DNA of 64,000 bases from Gracilaria domingensis (GCA_022539475.1 VCMS01000204.1:1-64000), one strand, 5' to 3'. Numbered from the stretch's first letter, positions 30,872-40,725 are shown. Numbers and translations: made by a program. Notes: generated by a model not told the origin, from the sequence alone.

Positions 30872-30905
30872 CGGTCGTGTTAGGGTAGCTACCCTAACAC
30901 GACCG
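30872..30905. repeat. Palindrome P3
   Basis: CGGTCGTGTTAGGGTA, spacer GC, exact complement; arms identical to P1. Confidence 0.85.
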
Positions 30906-31257
30906 ACCCTCCCCCCCGCCCGCGGGCACGTTCTGGTCACATTCTGGCACCATCCGGAGACCTCCCAAAACACGCCCCCCCGCAGTGATTTCGCTACACC
31001 CGGCCGCCGGTACATTGGCGCCACTGTCCACGTGTATTGGCGGGAGTAGGCTGTACATGAATGTGAATGAGTGTACTCTTGACTACTATGCTAAGCATTT
31101 GAAGAGCACGATTAGGGAGCGCTACTATTGCTCGCGTGAGTCATCGTTGCGCGTACTCTACGACTCTAAAGCGTGCAATCAGCGTGCGAGCGGCCACGGA
31201 AAGGACACGGACGAGACTGGCAGTGCGCTGGGAGGAGCTGCGGAAAGCGGGGTTGCC

Positions 31258-31290
31258 CAGCGTAAGTCGCCATTTAAAGACTCGCCTCCG
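31258..31290 (+). promoter_or_regulatory. Mirrored promoter-like motif of locus E
   Basis: CAGCGTAAGTCGCCATTTAAA-G occurs upstream of the rightward gene and, in inverted form, at 29240-29265 upstream of the leftward gene (GCCTTTTAATGGCGACTTACGCTG). ATTTAAA may act as a TATA-like box. Function inferred from position only. Confidence 0.4.
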
Positions 31291-31354
31291 TTCTTGTATC
31301 GTCCAGAGCGAGCGTATTTTTGATATACACCTTTCACTGCAATAGCTGCTCAAC

Positions 31355-33952
31355 ATGAAGCCCACTTGTGTTCGAAAGCGTACGCAAAGCGTGGCTCCTC
31401 GCACTCGGGGGAGCACTCGATCATTGCAAGGTGAAATGCGGGTTTCTCTGCAGATGGATATTGAGAATGAAGGAAAGGTGATAGTCGGGGAAGCCTTTTT
31501 GCATGGAATTGGAAGTGTTCTACGCCGCGAGTTGAACGGGAAGCAATTGGACCCAGATCTTGAGGTGGTTCATAATATTCTTATCAGTCGAAGCGGTCAG
31601 ACGTTCTACCCTTACCGGGCGGAGGGCCTGGATCTTCCACAATGCATCCAGGATCTCCGGACGGCCGCTCCTTGGGATGAGAAAATGATGGAACCGGTGG
31701 GAGCCAGCATTCCGGCGTCCAAGCGACGAACGGTGAGCGCTATGAGTGAGGTGATGACGCCGGCAAGCCGCACGGAGCCAATTCGAATTTCATCAACACC
31801 GAGAGGTAGCGCATCAGTAGCACCTCCGCGGGCCGGTTCGTCGTCTGTTACGAAACGGACTATGGAGACGAGATCATCTCCAGCTACGAAGCGGACAGGC
31901 CAAATAAAGTCTGCCTCCGCTACGAAGCCCACTGCGTTGGAAAGGGCATCTCCTGCGATGAATCAGACCGTCGACACAAGGGAAACATCTGCGTCCAAAC
32001 AGACGGTTCAGCACGGGACTGCTGTGCAAGAAGAGGAAGATGAGATCATAAAACGTCCCCTTCCAGACGCGGATGCGCAATCCACACAAGGAGCTAGTCC
32101 ATCTGTACCCCAAACTGCACCACAAACTGCGGAGCAGCATGACGATGACGTTGTGCTTCTGTCCGCAAGAATGGCACGTTCAAGTGTTTCTGGCGAGCGG
32201 TCTGGAATACAAGGGACACATACTTGGAGCAAGACGTACAGACGAATTCGTCAAAAGGTCCCAAAGGTGAACCTCAATCACTACCGGATGGTTGCTGTTA
32301 CTGTTGACATCACTCTCGTGGACACTCCGCCCAATTTACTCCGTGGAGTAAGTAAAAGCCACGTTGAAGCCCTTGCGAAGAGTATGGAGGAGCGGGGGAT
32401 ATTGCAGTCGATGGGTTCTCCAGTGGTGGCCTTACAAGATGCTACTACGGGAGAGAGGGATACTGACAAGGGACGTTTAACGAAGAAATGCTTCATTGTA
32501 GATGGTTTGCATCGTCTGAAAGCTATACAATATTTCGTAGCGACTGGTGCACCAAAGTGGAAGCGATTAGCCACGTTTTGGCGTTGCAATCTGCTGATAC
32601 GAAAAGATGGGAGGCCCATTTGGATGAAGGAATTGTTATGTGTTGCTTCGTACCTCAATGAGTCGACGAGTACCATGCGAAAGATGATGTTCGCAGACAA
32701 GATACACTGTATAGTTAGTGTGGTCGCCATTCTTATTGGAGATGTTGAGGGGGTGACGCCGGCAGACGTGGATCCTGCAGAAGTGACAGAAGTGTTGGAG
32801 GAGAGCCACCTGATTGGGACTGTGCAAGAGCGTCAGTATCTGAGATATGCCAATTACGCCCTGCAACTCATGTCTCGTGAGGGAATGCTGGCCCATTTCG
32901 AGGATATATGTGAGATTGTGAGTGACATAGGTCTCACACATCTGTCCCATACTCCGCTATATGATTTGGATGCCGAGTAGTTTTCCTTCACTCTTGATTG
33001 TCTTCAGATGTTTCTATTTGAGGGCAAGTCGACGAAGACAAAGCAATGGAAAAGCTTTGAGGAGGTTCGAGGTTTCTTTTATAATAGAGCAGTGTCTATG
33101 TTCCGCTCGGCTCGAGCAGTGAAAATTGAACTAAACGAGGAAGAGTCGATGGAAGTGTTCCAGAAACGCGAAGTCATTCTTTCTGCTCCATCGAATGAAG
33201 ATGACGTTGAAGACCCAGAGAGCAACGCAGCTGTGTATCAGCTCCTTTTGGGACAAGTTGTGAACTTCAATACATTGCCGCGTGTTCGGAACAGGACGAA
33301 CTCAATTAGAACTGCCACGACTTCCGTTCAGAATCGATTGCGGACGATGCTCAAGGTCATTCCGCCCCCCGCACCAGTGAAGTAGTCCGTGACAAAGAGG
33401 AGGACTCCCGCTGCTGCTGCTGCAACATCTGCCAGTGACGAAGGGGAGCCGCGAAGAAGTGCACGAGAACGGGCGCAGGTGAGTTATAAAGAAATTGAGC
33501 ACGGCCGAAATCGAGGTGCTATAGAAGTTCTGGATAGCTCTGAAGAGGAACAGTGGGCTCCGCCGAGGAAAAAACAGAGAAAGACTTTCACACAACAGAT
33601 GAGATCCACTCTGAACAGCATGACACCGGATGACCTGATGTCTCAACTAAATGAACATGTGCTGAGAGGAAGGTCGATGAAGGTTCAGTTCGTGGCATTG
33701 GGAGAGGGAGCGAATGCAGAGAACGCAGGCAGTTCTGCATTTGTGGATGACGAAGAGCTTCTTGCTGTGACAGTTCCACGGGTTGTCACCGTCGAGAAAG
33801 ATGCTGCGCCAGACGATCAGCAAGAGACAGGTGGGGGGTCTTTTGATGACGAGTTACCTACAGCCTCCCGGAATCTGAGGAGCACGGACTTGTTCGAGGA
33901 GACCCATATGATGGCCCAGCGAACTCATCATGGTGCCGGTATGTCAGGCTGA
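31355..33952 (+). pseudogene. Locus E: ParB/Srx-fold protein, frame continues through two TAG codons
   Basis: A 541-codon ORF (31355-32980), then the same frame reopens to 33385 and 33952 with single TAGs at 32978 and 33383. Layout: basic start (MKPTCVRKRTQSVAPRT); low-complexity Thr/Ser region with a repeated 'R-x-SSxTKRT' unit ~residues 150-225; ParB/Srx-like domain ~305-480 with SHVEALAKSMEERGILQ and VDGLHRLKAIQYF (the G-x-x-R nucleotide-binding box) and a helical tail; then KSTKTKQWKSFEEVRGFFYN; then a basic linker, EPRRSARERAQVSYKE and RKKQRKTF. Near 33895 a one-base shift leads into the dioxygenase frame. ParB-fold proteins include DNA-site CTPases, nucleases and small-molecule kinases; which applies here is open. 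It adjoins palindromes P1-P3, possible binding sites. Confidence 0.65.
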
Positions 33953-35269
33953 GACCACAGGAATGGCAAGGGAAGAACGTAATTGAGCACAAGGATCCCT
34001 GGCTCAGAGTCATTCACTTGCCGAAGGCACATAGGTCGAAGCTGCTAAGTGTCTCGGATTTCAGATATGTACACCATGTTGTGTTTTGGCACTCTGCAAG
34101 GGCTGAACATCGCCTACGGGTGGAGACATTTGGTATGCAGTATCCTCGTACTCGGCCGACAGGTATACATGATGAAGAGGTGCTGTGGGTTGCTACGAAG
34201 GAGCATGACGAATTTGGGCAAATGTTCTTGGCCCGAATGCAAGCCGAGCTAAGGCAGAATGGATATTGCGTGCTTGATAGCTTTGCGACGGATAATGGTG
34301 TCTCTAAATGGGAGGAGTTGGAAGAAGTTCGGGAGTTCGGAGATGTGTCGGGGAAGTTGGTGGACTTCTTCGAGAATGAGTATGGAGCGATGCCGGATAT
34401 ACGGAAATGGGAGGAACAGAAGTCGTTTGTTCAAATCATCAACCATGGTGAAGGATGGAAGGACGGGAGCGTTGGACCATTTGAGTGGAGAGTAATGTCG
34501 ACACGTTGGGGTACGGTGGAGAAGCCGGAGGATAATGAGGAGCCCAGGTGGGTTGTAAGGTCGCGTGCTTTACTTGATGTTCGAATGGGTACAATTGCTG
34601 CGGCTTTGGGACTATGGGACAATGAAGTGGAAGCTGTGAAGATGTACACTCCGAAAACTGGTGGTCGATTTCTGGGGACCACGAGAAAGTGCAAGCGCCA
34701 GACGCTGCACATCGACTTCAGTGGTCTCGTTACGAAGGAAACAATGAATACTGGTAACCCCGGATACTTTTTAATGGCCTCTGGGAAAGAGGGCTTTCCT
34801 CTCTGGGTGAGCTGGAAGCCATCGACTGTTGGGGATGAACAACCAACTATTGCGAGTGATGTCGGAGATGTATCCAGCGAAGAAGATAATCATCCCACCG
34901 TACTCTATATTCGTGGGCCGTGGTGATGTGACACATGCTGGAGCAAGTGGGAAGGACAAGGTGGATAGGCCTGAGTCTATGGATTTGCTGGCTAGATACC
35001 ACATGTACATGGTACCAGAGGGGTACGCGCTACCTGATGCTGTTCATCGGGTACGGGATTTCCGACAAACGTTTCTCAATGGTGACGAGGAGGACGAGGC
35101 GGAGGATGAACTGTTGTCTGATAGGGAGGGTGGGGCGGTTGACATGGAAGAAGACCAAGTGGTCGTCGAGATTTGTGTGGAAGCGGAGGCCGGTAGAACC
35201 GAAGTGCTCGAGAGCAGTAGTGATGACGATTTGCCAATAATGAGGCTGCGAGCGCCTCGAAGTGGATGA
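33895..35269 (+). pseudogene. Locus E: Fe(II)/2-oxoglutarate dioxygenase, frameshifted
   Basis: Frame 1 is open from ~33895 (DPYDGPANSSWCRYVRLRPQ) to 34926 and shifts by one base into 34829-35269. Visible features: YCVLDSFATDNG near 34266; KRQTLHIDFSG with the H-x-D metal pair near 34705; PPYSIFVGRGDVTHAGASGK with the second metal His near 34935; and LLARYHMY ~20 residues later with the Arg expected to bind 2-oxoglutarate. The sheet order fits a double-stranded beta-helix oxygenase. Whether it belongs to the TET/JBP, PhyH or another branch cannot be settled by eye. An acidic tail follows (EEDEAEDELLSD). It may be the C-terminal half of the ParB-like protein. The frameshift falls in VGDVSSEEDN / RVMSEMYPAKK. 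Confidence 0.6.
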
Positions 35270-35639
35270 GATGATTAGTAAATTATGAGTGTCTTGCGAG
35301 TATTAAGAATAGTATACTATTGTAAGGCTATACATATGAACATAGAAAAGGTGCAGCAGGCTAGTAATTGAACAAATTTCATACGTCTTTCGTCCAGTTG
35401 CGTCTAATTGCAACATGCAACATGCTCAATATCGTTAACATCATTGGTGGCACCATTCAATTCGCATTTGAACATGAAGCGTCCTACCACTTCTGAACTG
35501 CACTTAAGGTTGGTTTGAAGAGAAGTATGAAGATGAGAAGTCTATACAGTTCCTGTCTATGCGGTACTTGTGCCAGTATGGTGACTGTATCAGGAAAAAT
35601 GGCAGAGGAACAGAGAGACTTGGCGGAAATTTCACCCAA
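35270..35639. other. AT-rich gap, right edge of locus E
   Basis: No gene seen. The element end should lie here if locus E is mobile, but no terminal inverted repeat matching the 21.1-kb side was recognised. Confidence 0.3.
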
Positions 35640-36445
35640 TACCTTTTCTAAGTTCATATATGCCAATGGTTACGGTACTACCGTATATTAAGTTCCGTTG
35701 ATGGAACGTTGAGAAGAGAAGGAGAGTCAATTCCAGAAGAAGTTGTGAAGTGTATGAAGTTCATTGACGAACGTGTTGGTTTTGGACTTGTCACAGGGGG
35801 TGATGTGGGCGACGTGGAGGGGAAATTGGAAGGACTCGGAGACTATAAGTTTGGTGTCTCGGCGAATCATGGAGCTTTCCTGCGTTTCTCTGACGAGAGG
35901 GAAATTAAGGGTGCATTCAATGATCACACCCTTGACCACACTGTTGACGGACTACTGTTCCTGGCAAGGGATTTGAATAGGAGGCATGGTATTGTGAATG
36001 ATGATGAGAAGGGGTTCGTGGAGACCAGAAGTGATAGTGGCCTTCCCAATTTCGTGTACAACAAACTGTGGCAGTGAAGAAAAGAAGTGGACTCTGCTAT
36101 TGGGGACCTGTTGCAGAAGATGGATGCGTTTTTTATCTATCCCGGCGATAAAAGTGCCAGATTATGGACAAGCGATACACAAAAGGAAGCGGAGGAGCAA
36201 ATCTTGTGGATAATGAACCGAGATTTATTGATATGGATGACATTGTGACGTTCGGAAGTGCTTTGAGCGACGATCCTTTGCGTGAGGTAGGCTTGTACGG
36301 CGTTCACGTCCAGGAAGAGTGCATCCCGCGTGGAGTACACAACCTGTTCGAAATCGTGGAGGATGTACATTCGAAAATTATGCTGGTGGCTCTGTTGTAC
36401 GGCTACGAGGAAAAGCAGCAGGATAAAAAACAACATGAATCATAA
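35640..36445 (+). pseudogene. HAD-superfamily phosphatase, damaged paralogue (plus strand)
   Basis: Pieces in three frames: NGYGTTVY ... DGTLRREGESIPEE (35660-35735, shifted), then 35709-36077 (VKCMKFIDERVGFGLVTGGDVGDVEGKL, SANHGAFLRFS, RSDSGLPNFVYNKLWQ), then 36164-36445 (LVDNEPRFID, VTFGSALSDDPLREVGLYGVHVQ). They align along their whole length with the minus-strand gene at 36498-37449. The nucleophile motif D-x-D-G-T has become VDGT and the ND of motif IV is SDD. Dead copy of a C2-cap HAD hydrolase; the two genes are tail to tail. Confidence 0.7.
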
Positions 36446-36497
36446 AAGGGTGTTGAGATATATACGACCCTTTTATTACTGAGATTTAATATCCTAA

Positions 36498-37449
36498 CTA
36501 AATATTAGATACATCGTAGTACTTGAAACAAATTCCGAGAGCATTTCTAAACCATTGACACTTGCATTTTCTGTACCCGTACAGTTCTGCCACCCTTCTG
36601 ATGGTCTCATGCACGTCCTCCTCCGCATTCCAAAGATATGTTACCGCTGCTGGATGGTCTTCTCCCTTCATATGAACTGCCAGGGTTGCCATTTCATATA
36701 GAGGGCCATCATTGGAAGCATTCCCGAAAGCAACGATTAAATGCGTGTCGAACTGGGGGGTCGTTTTCAACCAAGGCCAGCGCCCCACTATTTTTCGTGA
36801 AACGAATGTCCCCTATGTCACAGTTTTCATCTTGAAGGTACGCAACCAGGTTCGGAAAGGATGTCAGCACTTCTGAAATACCGGAGTTAACTTCTGTTTT
36901 CCACTTCGACAGTCCATTGTACGTAAAGTTAGGGAGTCCACTGTCTTTTCTAGTGCTCACAACTGCTTGTTGAAGCTCTTCGTGAAGTCCGTGCGATTCA
37001 TTTAAGGAGAGTGCACGTTTCTCAAATTTGGCTGCACATCTTTCGTAGCCTTCCCTGTCAAGTTCTTGATCAATTTCAGTACCATTGGATAATCTCACCC
37101 GTGCGCCTTGGTTTCCAGAGATGCCAAAAGTGTAGCCACCCAGGTGCTCCATGAAACTCTCGGCATCCTCTATATCTCGCCCAGTATCAATTCCGAAACC
37201 AACGCGTGCATTGATGTACTTCATGCATTTGACTGTTTCGGCAGGAATGTTCTCCCCAGCTCTTTTCAGAGTACCGTCAATATCACTAATCACGGCGTAG
37301 CCATTTTCGAATATTTCGTTAGCCAGCTGCTGAGGAGTTACTTCTTGGGCTCTAACTTCTGAGTTATACATGTTTTGAAGGCTTTCGAAAGGGTTCGTTT
37401 TGCAAATGGGTGTGGGTATACGAATGAGAAGGATGTGATTGATGTTCAC
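36498..37449 (-). pseudogene. HAD-superfamily phosphatase with one frameshift (minus strand)
   Basis: Start MNINHILLIRIPT at 37449. Motif I VISDIDGTLKRAG gives the two catalytic Asp near residue 57; motif II-like GIDTGRD follows; ISGNQGARVRLSNG begins the cap; motif IV FGNASNDGPLYEMA is in the next frame. The shift coincides with a run of six Gs near 36756-36761 (ALALVEND joins FDTHLIVAFG), so it may be a real pseudogene or a homopolymer error. Layout resembles trehalose-6-phosphate or sugar phosphatases (C2B cap); substrate unknown. A TATAAAA-like sequence lies at 37462-37468. Confidence 0.7.
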
Positions 37450-38018
37450 AAGGTGTTTCGTAGTATAAAAAGAGTCTAAGAACGACCATATACGGGTATT
37501 GTAGTACTGTTTTAAAACGTTACTACGACGAGAAGCTTTTGCATCGATTTGCAGTAAAGAAAGGAAGATTTAGTCATAAATTATATGTACGGGTTCAAGT
37601 GGGTAAAGAAAACCATGAATACCTTCAACATGAGCTTAGAAATCAAGGAGAGTAAAACAATCTCCATTAGAAGATGAACCGTATAAAAGGTCTACCTTAC
37701 TTTATACGAGTGCAACAAGTATTGCAAAGGCTTAGTTCTTCAGAAATATCACAATTTTGTACTTGTTTCGTTACTAGTATCGTGCACTTCAATGATATGG
37801 AATGACCCTCTTCCATCTAGCAAAAACATAGACAGGTATTAGTGATAAGGGATGTAGGATTTAAAGCGGCATATTTGAAGCGCAGAAGGACGAACAATAT
37901 AAGTAATGTAATAGGAACAGGTCATTTAGATAAAGTATATTTAATGTTTAACTATCTTTAAAAACTTTGTACTCACATCCATAAGGTCTAGATCACCGAA
38001 AAGTCATGTGATCTAACC
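37450..38018. other. AT-rich intergenic region
   Basis: No gene seen. TATAAAA-type motifs occur near 37463 and 37684. Confidence 0.4.
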
Positions 38019-38921
38019 TCAAAGCTGGGGGAATGGGGAGGGGGATAGCTTTTCCTTAACAAAGTTGACGTAGTTTGTATGAAAAGGAGCGGGGTCACCG
38101 CCTACGATGTTTCTTTCTTGGCGGGAGAACTCGTAGAAGTACGCGTTCCTAAACTGAAAGTCGGAGAAAGAAGTAGGGAAGCCAATGAAAGTTTTCTCAT
38201 ATGCAAGAAGTCGCCCAACGGTCTCTTCCAGGTTGAAAGTAGTACCTGTCTTAAGCGAAACTATCTTCAACAGCTCTTTCGTTATTGTGAGCACAACCGT
38301 ACTGCACTCCGTAACGACTACGTAGATAGGAATGAAACCTCTTGAGACCCCGACGATGTTGAACGCTGATAGCCACACGATCTTTTCATAATAGCTTACG
38401 AGAAATGTGTGTTCGTCGACAACCCCGCAAGTGAGACCCATAGATCTAAACCTGTCTGCAACGTTGGAGGCCCACTTTCCCGTTGCACCAGTGAGACCAT
38501 CCGGACTTTGAGGAGTGACACCATCCTGCGGAGCTGCGTTTCTTGAGAGGACACCAACGTATAGGACAACTTTTGAACATTTGTCCACACCGAGCTTCGA
38601 AACCAATGGTATGATGTCTCCATTCTGGAAGAAAACGAGATTCTCTCTGAGCGAATAAGGGCAAGCCTGAATTACGGTCTCCAGGGTGTTCGTTCTTCCA
38701 CAAACTAGTATCGGTACATCAGAAAGATGAGAGGTAGCAGCCATGCTGCAGAATTCTTGTGCGGAAATGACCATATCTTGTTCGTTCGGCAGCATGGTAC
38801 CTATAAGACCCCTTCCAACAATAACGGCCCGAGTCCTTCGGGCGGGAGATGAGGCCTGAGGGACGTCAGAGTATCTGGGACTCGGAGGCGGAGTCGGAGG
38901 CATGTCGGACTGGGAGTTCAT
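38019..38921 (-). CDS. Ketopantoate-reductase-like oxidoreductase
   Basis: 300 codons from ATG 38921 (MNSQSDMPPTPPPSP). The frame runs open for 67 more codons upstream to 39122, but that part is Ser/Tyr/Pro-rich and unlike protein. TRAVIVGRGLIGTML after a short Pro-rich leader is a Rossmann-type nucleotide loop (GxGxxG) though shorter than usual, followed by VPILVCGRTNT, ENLVFFQNGDI (the 'QNG' turn of ketopantoate reductases) and a C-terminal helical half (EKIVWLSAFNIVG, EETVGRLLAYEKTFIG). Family: ApbA/PanE-like, probably using NADPH. Pantothenate pathway membership is not assured, as many paralogues differ. No introns needed. Confidence 0.5.
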   Translation of the reverse strand: MNSQSDMPPTPPPSPRYSDVPQASSPARRTRAVIVGRGLIGTMLPNEQDMVISAQEFCSMAATSHLSDVPILVCGRTNTLETVIQACPYSLRENLVFFQNGDIIPLVSKLGVDKCSKVVLYVGVLSRNAAPQDGVTPQSPDGLTGATGKWASNVADRFRSMGLTCGVVDEHTFLVSYYEKIVWLSAFNIVGVSRGFIPIYVVVTECSTVVLTITKELLKIVSLKTGTTFNLEETVGRLLAYEKTFIGFPTSFSDFQFRNAYFYEFSRQERNIVGGDPAPFHTNYVNFVKEKLSPSPFPQL

Positions 38922-39331
38922 TGCAAGTGTTCGATTGTTTTTGTGTGACGATGAAAATGGAAGATGGGGCGGAGAACTGCTGGGGTAAAGAGTGATACTT
39001 AAGTACAAACGGTTGGGAAGCGCAGAACGGGAACATGGTTCACTTTGTGAAAGTGAGCGAAATGTATGATATGTGATTGTACTGAATGAATGATAGGGCT
39101 TGTATGAGACGACAAGCCACAAAGTGTGATGATGTTTTATGAAAAGTAGGTAGAAGAGTAGAAAGTGTACAATGAATGAAACTGATTTCGAACCTGAGTT
39201 ATAAAGTAGTTGTAAAGTACGAGTTACAGGGAGCTTGAATACAGGATGAAAGGAGCCATTTTGGCTTCATAAATGACGTGAACGGATTCTATAGCTTCAC
39301 TCGGATTGCCATAATCTTCTTTTTTATTGAG

Positions 39332-39340
39332 GTATAAAAG
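39332..39340 (+). promoter_or_regulatory. TATA box of the epimerase gene
   Basis: GTATAAAAG at 39332-39340, ~47 bases before the ATG at 39387. A frame beginning upstream of it is therefore not the gene start. Confidence 0.65.
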
Positions 39341-39386
39341 GGGGGTGTGTCTGGGAAGGACGGGTTTGGCGTTACTGAAGTTATCG

Positions 39387-40094
39387 ATGTTCAGTATGGA
39401 TTCTCGTTTAATTATAGCGCCATCAATTTTGGCTTCAGACTTTCCTCGCCTTTCAGATGAAGCGAGTGCAATGGAAGAGGCTGGAGCGGAGTGGCTGCAT
39501 GTAGATGTAATGGATGGTCATTTTGTGGCGAACCTTACTGTTGGACCGCCTGTTGTGAAAGCGTTGCGGAGGCATACGAAATTGTTTTTGGAGTGTCATC
39601 TGATGGTACCAGATCCTGGGCGCTGGATAAAAGACCTTGCAGAAACAGGCGCAGACGGAGTCACATTTCATATCGAGAGTGTGGCTAAGGGACTAGAAAA
39701 GTGCGAGGTACCAACTGAGGAGGAGAACGTGGTGTTGAAGGAATTATGTAACCGAATTGAAAGGATGGGAATGCAGGTTGGAGTTGCGTTGCGCCCGAAT
39801 ACGTCTATAAAGTTCGTAGAAGCCCTTATGAAGGAAGGAGTTGTAGACATGTTATTGTTGATGACGGTGGAGCCAGGGTTTGGAGGACAGGCGTTTATGG
39901 AGGGAGGTCTTCATAAGGTGCGATATGCAAGGGAGTTGTACCCAAAAATAAGGATACAGGGGGATGGGGGTATTGGACTGAGTACTGTGAAAGGAGTAGT
40001 GAAGGCCGGTGCAAACATTTTAGTTGCTGGATCTGCCATCTTTGGCTCGAGTAACCCAGCTCATGTCATAGCTCGTGTTCGAAAGGTTGGTTAG
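39387..40094 (+). CDS. RPE: Ribulose-phosphate 3-epimerase
   Basis: 235 codons from ATG 39387 (or 39396, MDSRLIIAPS). Interconverts ribulose-5-phosphate and xylulose-5-phosphate in the pentose phosphate and Calvin pathways. TIM-barrel signatures in order: IIAPSILASDF (Ser substrate contact), EWLHVDVMDGHFV (metal His and catalytic Asp), LECHLMVPDP (metal His), TVEPGFGGQAF, QGDGGI (second catalytic Asp; family usually VDGG) and LVAGSAIFG (phosphate loop). Length is typical of the cytosolic form, with no room for a plastid transit peptide. Intact and intronless; the best-supported host gene in the window. Confidence 0.95.
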   Translation: MFSMDSRLIIAPSILASDFPRLSDEASAMEEAGAEWLHVDVMDGHFVANLTVGPPVVKALRRHTKLFLECHLMVPDPGRWIKDLAETGADGVTFHIESVAKGLEKCEVPTEEENVVLKELCNRIERMGMQVGVALRPNTSIKFVEALMKEGVVDMLLLMTVEPGFGGQAFMEGGLHKVRYARELYPKIRIQGDGGIGLSTVKGVVKAGANILVAGSAIFGSSNPAHVIARVRKVG

Positions 40095-40150
40095 AGATAG
40101 TAGCATAAAATTATTTTTCATTACATTGTTACGGTTACGTGTTATCACAA

Positions 40151-40265
40151 CTATATTCTCCGTCTTCATTGGAGATGTATTTCTCTTGTCTCACAACCAG
40201 GAAAGGATGTGAGAAAACATCAATATATCCCCAGTGGACGCTGAGAGGGAGGATGAACTACTCTA
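40151..40265. ncRNA. Hairpin unit 1 of three
   Basis: Imperfect inverted repeat: TGTCTCACAACC pairs with GGATGTGAGA around a short loop, and the outer parts (CTCCGTC...CATTGGAGATGTA against CAATATATCCCCAGTGGACGCTGAGAGGGAG) pair over ~50 bases. Followed by CTACTCTA. Whether it is transcribed is unknown. Confidence 0.55.
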
Positions 40266-40276
40266 CGTGCTATCAT

Positions 40277-40387
40277 TGTTACCCATCCGGTGTCGAGTGG
40301 TGACATATTCTTTCTTTGTCACAACCCAGACAGGATGTGATAGAAGAATAAGATGCCCCCAGTCGAGACGGAGGGTGAGCTACTCTA
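40277..40387. ncRNA. Hairpin unit 2 of three
   Basis: Same fold: TTTGTCACAACCC / GGATGTGATAGAAG near the tip, TGTCGAGTGG / CCCAGTCGAGA in the stem, CTACTCTA at the end. Confidence 0.55.
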
Positions 40388-40399
40388 AGGACAATCACT

Positions 40400-40510
40400 A
40401 GTCCCCAGCTTGCCTCCACTGGCGATATCTTTCTGTTTTGCTATAACCACCGAGTGAGGTTATGGCCGAAGAGAAAAATATCCCCGGTGGAGGCGAGGAG
40501 GGTGGGGACT
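40400..40510. ncRNA. Hairpin unit 3 of three
   Basis: The best of the three: AGTCCCCAGCTTGCCTCCA at one end pairs with TGGAGGCGAGGAGGGTGGGGACT at the other, and TTGCTATAACC pairs with GGTTATGGC at the tip; 111 bp in all. Could be a foldback transposon, a small-RNA precursor or a 3'-end structure of the epimerase transcript. Confidence 0.6.
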
Positions 40511-40725
40511 ATGTAAGGGCGAAAGAGGGGTGGCGCTTAAATAGTGGAAGGTGCGGAGGTGTACAGTAGATGTTTTGGCGGGAAATGGGATGAGGGAAAC
40601 AGGGACGATCATGGAGTTGGATATAGCCCGTGTGGATGGACAGTGGGTGTGGACAGCACAGCTAAACTCGATTGCACTGTATCGCAGCAAAAACGTCGAT
40701 CCATCCACTACTTCTTCTTCTGAAG

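Larger units (their letters stand above)
30711..31335. repeat. Locus E: central inverted repeat, right arm
   Basis: Counterpart of the left arm, with P3 and complete flanks: CGCCAGAATGTGGCCAGAAC on the left and GTTCTGGTCACATTCTGGC on the right, itself an inverted repeat of ~65 bp per side. Its outer end (GTCGCCATTTAAAGACTCGC) sits ~70 bases before the start of the ParB-like gene. Confidence 0.75.

Noticed and set aside
29596-30905. TTAGGG telomere-like hexamers in the palindromes
   Set aside because: Each TTAGGG occurs once per arm, not in tandem; not a telomere.
21113-35269. A variant genetic code with TAG or TGA as sense
   Set aside because: Both TAG and TGA interrupt frames here, while element B and the epimerase use standard stops; frameshifts occur as well, so decay explains it.
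38922-39122. 67-residue N-terminal extension of the ketopantoate-reductase-like protein
   Set aside because: Composition is unlike protein; ATG 38921 gives a better start.
39327-39386. Longer N-terminus for the epimerase from an upstream non-ATG codon
   Set aside because: It would begin before the TATA box; the ATG at 39387 fits family length.
40151-40510. CRISPR array
   Set aside because: Three units only, each a hairpin, no identical repeats with distinct spacers, and a eukaryotic setting.
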